Positions 1-4,237 of a stretch of DNA of 5,652 bases are shown in pieces. Where the stretch lies: contig VBAY01000109.1 of NCBI GenBank assembly GCA_005883085.1, forward strand, positions 1 to 5,652, given 5' to 3'. The notes beneath the pieces are model-generated. The model worked only from the letters and a program-made list of their open reading frames with translations. It had not been told where the DNA came from and ran no database searches. This DNA comes from Candidatus Bathyarchaeota archaeon. GTDB taxonomy: Archaea > Thermoproteota > Bathyarchaeia > 40CM-2-53-6. A program made the position numbers and the translations under genes. Positions within the stretch are counted from its first letter, which is position 1; each line of letters begins with the position of its first letter.

Positions 1-68
1 GTCTCCATCCCGATATCTTATTCTCGGATGATATGACGGATGAACTGGTCTTTAGGGAGTAAGTCTCG

Positions 69-75
69 TTTAATA
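69..75 (+). promoter_or_regulatory. possible TATA box for the zinc-motif membrane protein gene
   Basis: The AT-rich heptamer TTTAATA lies 30-36 bases before the ATG at 105. That distance suits an archaeal TATA element with a very short or absent leader. No Shine-Dalgarno sequence precedes either the ATG at 105 or the TTG at 78, which fits leaderless or short-leader expression. The box is flanked by GTCTC at 63-67 and GAGAC at 82-86, a widely spaced inverted repeat that may be coincidental. If the source is bacterial this call is void. Confidence 0.3.
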
Positions 76-104
76 GTTTGAGAGACGGATCGATTCATGT
101 CGTC

Positions 105-1076
105 ATGCCAGCAAGTCCCGTAGGATACGCGCCAACGTCTTGTCCTATCTGCAAGCAACGAGTCTGGTCGGGGAAAACGATGAGCTCTCCCGTTCCTCAA
201 CAGCTCTACCGAGATCATCTTACTAAGAATCATCCGGATTTCGCGAGATGGGACAAGAGAATGTCGTTCTTCCTTGTCCCGATAATCATCCTAGTCATCG
301 CGTCAACGCCTCTGTTTGTTGGATCATTTGCGGGGGATAGTCTGAGCAATAGCACACTTGCCTCCGGGTTGTTCTTCGCCTTCTCCCTAGCATTGTCGGC
401 CACCTTTGCTTTCGTTCGGAAAAGAGGGAAGAGCAGATTCCAGGAGTCGTGGACTGAGACTCACCCCGTTGGAACACTTGCAGGCGCTACGCCAGATTCG
501 GCCTTCCAACAGGAGACTGCATCATCCGGAGCGCGGTCTGAGATCTCGAGTCCGGAGGACTATGTGGCGATCCTATCGCTCAGACTATCTGCTGCCACGC
601 TCAGAGTTCAGAGAGGAGTTAGCGCTGACCCGTATCTGTTCGACCTCGTCGCCGTGAGACCAGCGGTCCAGACGGGAGGATTCAGGGACGCTGTCGTAGT
701 CACCACGATGGATACCCCGACGCTAGACAAGGTCGAAGAGTTCTCTGCCTTCGCAATGAAATACGCAGTCGACAATAAGCGCCAGCTCGGACTCGGGTCG
801 GGGGACACCCTCAACATGTACTCTGTGATTGTTTCAAACAGCGTCAGCGATGAAGTCAAGAAGGGAGTCAGCGATACCCTGCCAGGAGGAAGTTCAATGC
901 ATGGAAGAACAACACTTCCAGTCCTAGTCGCTATAGACGAACAACGGACATATTATTACACAAAGACCCCGATACGCGGAGGACTACGATACAGAAGCCT
1001 ACGTAAATTCAATCCTACTGGGGCAGATTTTGCCAAAGGCCGCGAATGGATGGAACGCTATCGTCTCGAATCTTGA
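105..1076 (+). CDS. hypothetical membrane protein with N-terminal zinc-finger-like motif
   Basis: I do not recognise a named family. Counting from the ATG at 105 (323 aa), a C-x2-C-x21-H-x4-H motif (C13, C16, H38, H43) suggests a small zinc-binding module. Two hydrophobic helices follow at about 55-75 and 85-104. The second ends in a basic stretch (RKRGK), which would place the rest inside the cell. Residues 110-150 look like a flexible linker rich in Ser, Thr and Ala. Residues 150-323 form a mixed alpha/beta soluble domain with beta-like strands such as DAVVVTT and LPVLVAID. A TTG at 78 would add nine residues, but it overlaps the likely TATA box, so I prefer the ATG. The gene stands alone on the + strand. 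Its 3' end overlaps the convergent terminase frame by 78 bases, and its own last codons (REWMERYRLES) look like genuine coding. It could be a host gene flanking the viral remnant or an accessory viral gene. The coding call is firm; the function is unknown. Confidence 0.8.
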   Translation: MPASPVGYAPTSCPICKQRVWSGKTMSSPVPQQLYRDHLTKNHPDFARWDKRMSFFLVPIIILVIASTPLFVGSFAGDSLSNSTLASGLFFAFSLALSATFAFVRKRGKSRFQESWTETHPVGTLAGATPDSAFQQETASSGARSEISSPEDYVAILSLRLSAATLRVQRGVSADPYLFDLVAVRPAVQTGGFRDAVVVTTMDTPTLDKVEEFSAFAMKYAVDNKRQLGLGSGDTLNMYSVIVSNSVSDEVKKGVSDTLPGGSSMHGRTTLPVLVAIDEQRTYYYTKTPIRGGLRYRSLRKFNPTGADFAKGREWMERYRLES

Positions 1077-1622
1077 GCCGTAGACTGCTAGTGCTAGTGC
1101 CCAGAGTCTGTCGTCATGTGTCCCGGATCGATGGGAGAATTTCGTCTTTCCCGCCTCGGTCAGCTTGGCAATCTCCGCGTTCATCTCGATGATCAGCTCT
1201 CTATCTCTCGGTATATGCAACCTCTTCTGTTCCATCACCTGTTTCAAGTGCGTCATCACGTCTGACTTCCGGGGTAGCGAGAGCTCTATTCCCTTCACGT
1301 TCTTCACCCCGGCCCTCCGCGCGTTCTCAGGAAACGCCTCTCCCACACCTGTCTGATCAATGTAGTAGGCTCGTACGTTCCGGAACCGTTCTCCTGCAAG
1401 CTTCAGGTACTCGATTACTGTTTGGTATTCTGTGCCTAGAGGAAACCGTTTCAGGTGGACGAGGGTAATCTGCCCGTTCTTTTTCAGTATGACCGCAACG
1501 ACCGAGTGGTCTCTCTTCTGTCCCAAGTCGACCCCGACATAGTAATCCTCCGTAGGTACACTGGGTCCCGACGCTTGACCAGGCGTGTTATTGCTCAGTT
1601 TCCCGTTCACCTCCCGCTTCAC
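999..1622 (-). CDS. terL: terminase large subunit, C-terminal nuclease half (split gene)
   Basis: This is the RNase H-fold nuclease half of a tailed-virus large terminase, which cuts concatemeric viral DNA during head packaging. Its three metal-binding acidic motifs are visible: GVDLG (D32), YIDQTGVG (D89) and HDDRLWALALA (D170/D171). The order and spacing suit the family. The frame opens at a GTG (1622) inside the 3' end of the ATPase-half gene, overlaps it by 35 bases, and is +1 to it. No standard start codon sits at a good distance from a ribosome site: GGGAGGTGA at 1607-1615 lies just downstream of the GTG. The two halves may therefore be one gene broken by an indel, a recoded gene, or a translationally coupled pair. 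After the last conserved helix (to about residue 183) the tail is antisense to the convergent + strand gene and reads like non-native sequence, so the true C-terminus was probably lost at a junction. The stop is TAG. Confidence 0.85.
   Translation of the reverse strand: MKREVNGKLSNNTPGQASGPSVPTEDYYVGVDLGQKRDHSVVAVILKKNGQITLVHLKRFPLGTEYQTVIEYLKLAGERFRNVRAYYIDQTGVGEAFPENARRAGVKNVKGIELSLPRKSDVMTHLKQVMEQKRLHIPRDRELIIEMNAEIAKLTEAGKTKFSHRSGTHDDRLWALALAVYGSRFETIAFHPFAAFGKICPSRIEFT
1588..1622 (-). other. frame junction between terminase ATPase and nuclease halves
   Basis: In this 35-base overlap the ATPase frame reads on to a TAA and the nuclease frame, +1 relative to it, is open. A shift anywhere here would give a continuous large terminase of normal domain order, with a linker of about 25 residues. 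A Shine-Dalgarno-like GGGAGGTGA is present at 1607-1615, but I see no classic slippery codon such as CUU-UGA beside it. A one-base indel (real or from assembly) is the simplest explanation; recoding or re-initiation remains possible. Confidence 0.6.
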
Positions 1623-2475
1623 GCTTGTTCAGGTCCTCGACGTACTCTAGATTGTTGTTGACAGCGCTATCGATGAGACCGTAGCTGAAGTAGGCTTCTT
1701 CGTCCTCTGAAAACTCGGCTAACATCTCGCGCTGCCAGCGCCACGGATCCTCCCGCATCTGCCGCTCAAGCTTCTCTAAGATCGCCTTTTTCAGCGGTCC
1801 GTTTGGTTCCAGCGCGTCGTGGAAGCTAACGTGATGGCGTGAGAAGTCGCCGTACAGATCATCATCCATACACATTTCATAGAAGAGGCTGTCACGAGAC
1901 CCGGGTGTGCTGGTCGCGATGAATCGGCCGTTCGTTGTTCCGAGCGCGTAAATGACCGCGTCATACAAGGCCCGATCATCTTCAATATAGTTCGCTTCAT
2001 CGACGATTAACAGATTGAGCGTTAGCCCTCGCACGGTTTCAGGGCTGTTGGGATATGCTTCGATTGTGGACCCGTTGGAGAACTCCAGCTTCGTCTTCAA
2101 CGCACGTCCCTCTAACGCGTTCTTCGGAAGCTTCGGTAGGAAGGAGGCGGCGCGGCGGATCATCGTTCTGCTCTGACGGAGACTCGGAGCGAGGATCGCG
2201 ATCCGACGATTGGAAGCTGACAGGGCAACGTAGAGGGCGATCAGTGTTAGGCAGAGGGATTTGCCGCTCTGCCGGGACCATCGCGCCACGACAAACTGGC
2301 TCATATCAAGCAAGAAGGCAACCTGGTAGGCTGTGGGCTCGAAACCAGTCATTTGCCTGAAGAAGTCCAAGATACTGCAGGAAGTGATCGGCTTATCTTT
2401 CTGAGCATCTCTAGCTCTTTCTCGCATCTCACTCTCATAGAGACGATCAATCTTGACGAATGCTGATCCGGCCAA
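1588..2475 (-). CDS. terL: terminase large subunit, N-terminal ATPase half (split gene)
   Basis: This is the packaging ATPase half of the terminase motor that drives viral DNA into the prohead through the portal. Visible motifs in order are: an adenine-contacting segment FEPTAYQ (45-51); Walker A as ARWSRQSGKS (64-73, K72), the viral-terminase variant lacking the first Gly; Walker B LLIVDEA (155-161, D159/E160); and the coupling motif FIATSTPG (185-192). Residues 225-275 match the usual linker ahead of the nuclease, which follows in another frame. The start is a TTG directly abutting the TAG stop of the upstream gene. I accept it because AGGAGGA (2484-2490) lies eight bases upstream, and because the N-terminal length before the ATPase core is normal. 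It is the third gene of a minus-strand run. At 295 aa it covers only about 60% of a full TerL, and the remainder is in the 999-1622 frame. Confidence 0.9.
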   Translation of the reverse strand: MAGSAFVKIDRLYESEMRERARDAQKDKPITSCSILDFFRQMTGFEPTAYQVAFLLDMSQFVVARWSRQSGKSLCLTLIALYVALSASNRRIAILAPSLRQSRTMIRRAASFLPKLPKNALEGRALKTKLEFSNGSTIEAYPNSPETVRGLTLNLLIVDEANYIEDDRALYDAVIYALGTTNGRFIATSTPGSRDSLFYEMCMDDDLYGDFSRHHVSFHDALEPNGPLKKAILEKLERQMREDPWRWQREMLAEFSEDEEAYFSYGLIDSAVNNNLEYVEDLNKREAGGERETEQ

Positions 2476-2760
2476 CTAGCTAATCCTCCTCCTACGAGAT
2501 CGAGAAGGTTTCTTCCTCGATGGAACCCTTCGGTTCACGGGTCCGAATAGTTTCCTTGCATCGGTCGCAGAGAGCACTGTTCTCCGAAGTCTTCTCGAGT
2601 CCTCAACGATCTTCAACCGTTTCTCATACTCTTTGTACTGAAGATCCTTCAACAGCTGGTTTAGCGCGAGGACCGCGTTGGTGTACTTCTGATACCAGCT
2701 CTCACGAGTCCTCATCCTCAAGCTCTCGTCCATCGCATTCCGGTACGCTAGTGCAGCCAA
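2476..2760 (-). CDS. small basic protein upstream of terL, candidate small terminase subunit
   Basis: I do not recognise the family by sequence. The product (94 aa from the TTG at 2760) is almost wholly helical. It has an amphipathic segment at about residues 18-60 (WYQKYTNAVLALNQLLKDL and on) that could be a coiled coil or oligomerisation helix, and a strongly basic tail (KKPSRSRRRRIS). Small size, DNA-binding character and a place directly before terL suit the small terminase subunit, which recognises viral DNA and forms a ring; this is inference from position. The TTG has a weak GAGG nine bases upstream. The same frame stays open back to 2823, and the extra residues (EEFDPNRLRDVEIKRLAEL) look like coding. 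The real product may thus start at a CTG (2820), or arise by reading through the TAG at 2824-2826. Its TAG stop touches the TTG of terL, and its final Arg codons carry the terL ribosome site. Confidence 0.65.
   Translation of the reverse strand: MAALAYRNAMDESLRMRTRESWYQKYTNAVLALNQLLKDLQYKEYEKRLKIVEDSRRLRRTVLSATDARKLFGPVNRRVPSRKKPSRSRRRRIS
2484..2490 (-). promoter_or_regulatory. ribosome binding site for terL (decides the TTG start)
   Basis: On the minus strand AGGAGGA lies eight bases before the TTG at 2475. It is embedded in the last Arg codons of the upstream small gene, so the two genes are probably translationally coupled. This is the strongest Shine-Dalgarno site in the window and the main reason to accept a TTG start for the terminase ATPase half. 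Confidence 0.7.
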
Positions 2761-2818
2761 CTCTGCTAACCTCTTGATCTCAACGTCCCGTAGCCTGTTC
2801 GGATCAAACTCCTCTGAC

Positions 2819-2833
2819 AGAGACTATGTCTCT
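2819..2833. repeat. perfect inverted repeat around a TAG stop codon
   Basis: On the + strand the sequence is AGAGAC-TAT-GTCTCT: six base pairs with a three-base centre. The minus-strand TAG that ends the upstream small gene (2824-2826) sits within it. It could be a short RNA hairpin at the junction of two same-frame genes, a regulator site, or chance. Confidence 0.5.
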
Positions 2834-3090
2834 CCAGCCTTGCCTTGGGAGGTCTGTTTCTCGACCCGCTGGAGCATCTCTTCTAGGCGAGGATCACGCT
2901 GACCGTCAAGCAGAGCCTTGTCCCATATCCGCAACAACTTCAGAAGAACGCTTCGCAACGCCCGAGCCTCCTTCTCATCCACATCCTTTCCCCGGGACGC
3001 ACCCTCCAGACTGTCCAGCATTTCATCGGAGAAACGCTGAATACGAGCGAAGAACTCCGCCCTCGGACCACCTGAAACATTTTCAACCAT
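2824..3090 (-). CDS. small helical protein at the head of the packaging run, function unknown
   Basis: The product is 88 aa from the ATG at 3090. A GTG at 3141 would add 17 residues. I prefer the ATG because a G-rich tract (GGGGG) lies about seven bases upstream within a polypurine stretch, whereas the GTG has no such site. Residues 10-80 are charged and helical, with a segment rich in Leu (ALRSVLLKLLRIWDKALL, 44-61) and no membrane helix or recognisable domain. It is the first gene of a three-gene minus-strand run ending in the terminase. That location suggests a packaging role such as a small terminase subunit or a DNA-binding partner, but this is inference. It ends in TAG and the next gene continues in the same frame directly after it, so the two may be one interrupted gene. 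Its central helix has a Leu/charge pattern resembling that of the next product, which could mean distant duplication. Confidence 0.6.
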   Translation of the reverse strand: MVENVSGGPRAEFFARIQRFSDEMLDSLEGASRGKDVDEKEARALRSVLLKLLRIWDKALLDGQRDPRLEEMLQRVEKQTSQGKAGET

Positions 3091-3093
3091 TCT

Positions 3094-3438
3094 TTTTCCC
3101 CCTTTTTTCTTCCTTTGCGTTCCCGGATTCCCGCGCGTCACATCGCGTAGTCTCTTGCAAATGCGCCAGAAACCAAATGTGTCCGTGTCGCTACGATCCT
3201 AGAGTCCGCAAGAGTGTCTATCGTCAGAGGAAATATATTAAGACTGTCCGCACAAAATATCCAAAAGATGGATTTAAAATGGATTAATTCGTCCCAATGT
3301 TTCGAACGGCAAAAGCATTGAACACTTTCGCAAGGGTCCTCATAGCCTCGGCAACTCCAGACTCGGCCATAGGGGTTGCTAAAAAGTGGAAGGACAGGAC
3401 GGGAGTCGCAAGTTTTGCTTTGGCAATCGCTTTGATTT
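3094..3438. other. gap without a confident gene
   Basis: This stretch has the polypurine/polypyrimidine tract that supplies the G-rich ribosome site of the first small viral gene (3091-3114), AT-rich promoter-like runs near 3231-3280, and short open frames on both strands that I cannot separate from chance. No tRNA cloverleaf, hairpin plus T-run, or direct-repeat array was seen. It forms the border between the viral block and the RHS block. Confidence 0.5.
3231..3242. promoter_or_regulatory. TATA-like element, possibly used in either direction
   Basis: AATATATTAAG is the strongest AT-rich, TATA-like run in the gap between the viral block and the RHS block, and its core is nearly symmetric. 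Read on the minus strand (CTTAATATATTT) it could drive the terminase run with a leader of roughly 65-120 bases, depending on the start used. Read on the + strand it could drive the tiny open frame at 3297. A second AT-rich run (TTTAAAAT) lies at 3273-3280. These calls assume an archaeal source. Confidence 0.35.
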
Positions 3439-3452
3439 CTATTGTCCAATAG
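3297..3452 (+). CDS. possible 51-aa small protein with one hydrophobic C-terminal segment
   Basis: An ATG-started frame of 51 codons on the + strand lies downstream of the TATA-like runs. It begins MFRTAKALNTFARVL and ends in a hydrophobic stretch (VASFALAIALISIVQ) that could be a single membrane helix. No Shine-Dalgarno site precedes it, but the AT-rich run at 3273-3280 ends only about 16 bases upstream. The opposite strand is also open over the same bases (3284-3544), and codon third positions do not favour either strand. I recognise no family. It may be noise. Confidence 0.2.
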   Translation: MFRTAKALNTFARVLIASATPDSAIGVAKKWKDRTGVASFALAIALISIVQ

Positions 3453-3693
3453 TACGCTTGTAGATTTTGATCCATAGAGTGCTGGTGGTCCCGATCAGTA
3501 TTCCCGAGAGGAGGACCCCGACGGCTACTGGATCGAGATATCATCAGAAAGCAAGGCCCAAAGGATCAACCAAATGTAAGAATTCTTGCGTCCAACAATT
3601 CCGGAAAATTATTGCGCCCCTCTCCCCACGCGCGAAAATTGCCCCGGCGACTCCAACGAAAACCCTGATCGGATGCTTCTCAACTCATGCCAT
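3439..3693 (-). pseudogene. probable frameshifted relic of a small membrane protein gene
   Basis: No single frame is open, but three consecutive pieces read like one membrane protein. The first is ATG-Ala-TGA followed by EKHPIRVFVGVAGAIFA (3693 to about 3630). The second is NFPELLDARILTFG, ending at a TGA, in another frame (3610-3566). The third, back in the first frame, is YLDPVAVGVLLSGILIG and then TTSTLWIKIYKRTIGQ, ending at TAG (3540-3439). Repairing two in-frame stops and two indels would give about 80 residues with two or three membrane helices. The last helix resembles the end of the intact membrane protein just upstream (PVA..., small residues, then W-I/S-IYK), so it may be a decayed duplicate. 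Equally, the likeness could be generic to membrane helices. Confidence 0.4.
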
Positions 3694-3700
3694 CAGTCAC

Positions 3701-4222
3701 CTAGTCCAGGCGCATTTGAGAGGGAGGCTCTGCGGGTCTTCCCGCATTGGAGGTGGTGGGTCCACCGCCCTTGTAGATGCTCCATATCACCACGGTTATG
3801 GTTCCAGCCAGCCCGCCAGCCATCGCTCCTGGCATCAAAGCGTAAGCCACGGGCAAGATCAGGTCTACCCTTCTTGCAACGATAGCGACAAAGAGTCCTA
3901 CCATGCCGAATCCGATGAAGAAGTTGCTGTACTTGTCGACTTGGCGTTTTGTGGGAAGGTTTCGGTAACGCCAATTGGCCACGACGGGCGCGGCCGCCCA
4001 GCAAGCAAACGCTCCCCAGAAAACTGGTATGCCGGGAATGGTGTCGTATGGAACTAGATATTGGAAGTAGACGAATTCCAAGAAAAGGAGGCCGATTGAG
4101 ATGGGAATTGCCCACAAGGGCTTCACTGGATAGGTAGTTTCGGGAATGAGTTGTCGGGTCTCAGTGAGACGGTGTCGCCAGAGGGCCTGGAGCTTCCTCT
4201 TCACACTCCCCATAACCGCCAC
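3701..4222 (-). CDS. four-helix membrane protein, candidate immunity protein for the RHS protein
   Basis: I do not recognise a named family. The product (173 aa from GTG at 4222; ATG at 4213 is an alternative) has a basic N-terminus, then hydrophobic helices at about 36-55, 64-82, 100-117 and 120-149. The last may be one long or two short spans. The polar tail is rich in Pro, Gly and Ser (152-173). There is no signal-peptide cleavage motif, so it is probably an integral cytoplasmic-membrane protein. It starts 14 bases after the stop of the RHS gene in the same direction, which indicates co-transcription. In polymorphic toxin loci the gene right after the toxin usually encodes its immunity protein. 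Small multi-helix membrane proteins are typical partners of toxins that act on membranes. That role is inferred from position only. No clear Shine-Dalgarno site is present; a 15-bp palindrome fills the gap before the GTG and a second copy lies within codons 18-22. The stop is TAG. Confidence 0.75.
   Translation of the reverse strand: MAVMGSVKRKLQALWRHRLTETRQLIPETTYPVKPLWAIPISIGLLFLEFVYFQYLVPYDTIPGIPVFWGAFACWAAAPVVANWRYRNLPTKRQVDKYSNFFIGFGMVGLFVAIVARRVDLILPVAYALMPGAMAGGLAGTITVVIWSIYKGGGPTTSNAGRPAEPPSQMRLD
4157..4171. repeat. palindrome copy 1, within the membrane-protein gene
   Basis: On the + strand GGTCTCA-G-TGAGACG shares 14 consecutive positions, apart from none but the end base and allowing A/G at the centre, with the copy at 4223-4237. 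The two start 66 bases apart. This copy falls inside coding sequence (about codons 18-22 of the membrane protein). It has six perfect pairs plus one centre base. Confidence 0.6.
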
Positions 4223-4237
4223 GGTCTCAATGAGACC
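4223..4237. repeat. palindrome copy 2, filling the gap between RHS stop and next gene
   Basis: GGTCTCA-A-TGAGACC on the + strand is a perfect seven-base-pair inverted repeat with a single centre base. It lies exactly between the last base of the RHS stop codon and the GTG of the membrane-protein gene. It could be a regulator site, an RNA hairpin controlling the downstream gene, or a recombination target. There is no T-run beside it, so an intrinsic terminator is unlikely. Confidence 0.65.

Larger units (their letters stand above)
1077..3090 (-). mobile_element. remnant of a tailed-virus (provirus) DNA packaging module
   Basis: Two small genes followed by a large terminase in the same direction is the standard start of a head-packaging cluster in tailed viruses. 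After the terminase a portal gene is expected; instead the frame runs into a convergent unrelated gene. No integrase, portal, protease, capsid or tail gene and no attachment-site repeat is visible. With the frame break in terL this suggests a decayed or rearranged provirus. The boundaries are approximate: the left one is set by the stop codon of the + strand gene and the right one by the start of the first small gene. Confidence 0.5.

Noticed and set aside
1083..1101. Short GCTAGT/GCTAGTGC tandem repeat
   Set aside because: It is simply the Leu-Ala-Leu-Ala codons of the conserved terminase nuclease helix.
1588..1622. Intein or intron splitting the terminase
   Set aside because: The two halves overlap, and no inserted sequence or splicing-block motifs exist between them.
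2476..2826. Pyrrolysine coding at the TAG codons
   Set aside because: TAG also ends the nuclease half, the membrane protein and the RHS gene, where continuing would give no sensible protein. No Pyl genes are in view. Readthrough of the 2824-2826 TAG is kept only as a lead.
2826..3287. 153-aa + strand open frame opposite the small viral genes
   Set aside because: It is rich in Pro, Ser, His and Arg, as expected for the antisense of charged helical coding, and has no start signal.
3138..3449. 103-aa Cys-containing minus-strand frame
   Set aside because: Its composition is irregular, it covers the promoter-like AT-rich region, and it has no ribosome site and no recognisable motif.
3284..3544. 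86-aa minus-strand open frame as a gene
   Set aside because: It overlaps the better membrane-relic reading in another frame of the same strand, has only an ATA-type first codon until an internal ATG, lacks a ribosome site and shows no domain. It is kept only as part of a finding.
3467..4057. 196-aa + strand open frame opposite the membrane protein
   Set aside because: Its composition is low in hydrophobic structure and it lies antisense to a clear four-helix membrane protein.
4223..4237. Palindrome as an intrinsic terminator
   Set aside because: No T-run follows on either strand, and the next gene starts directly after it.
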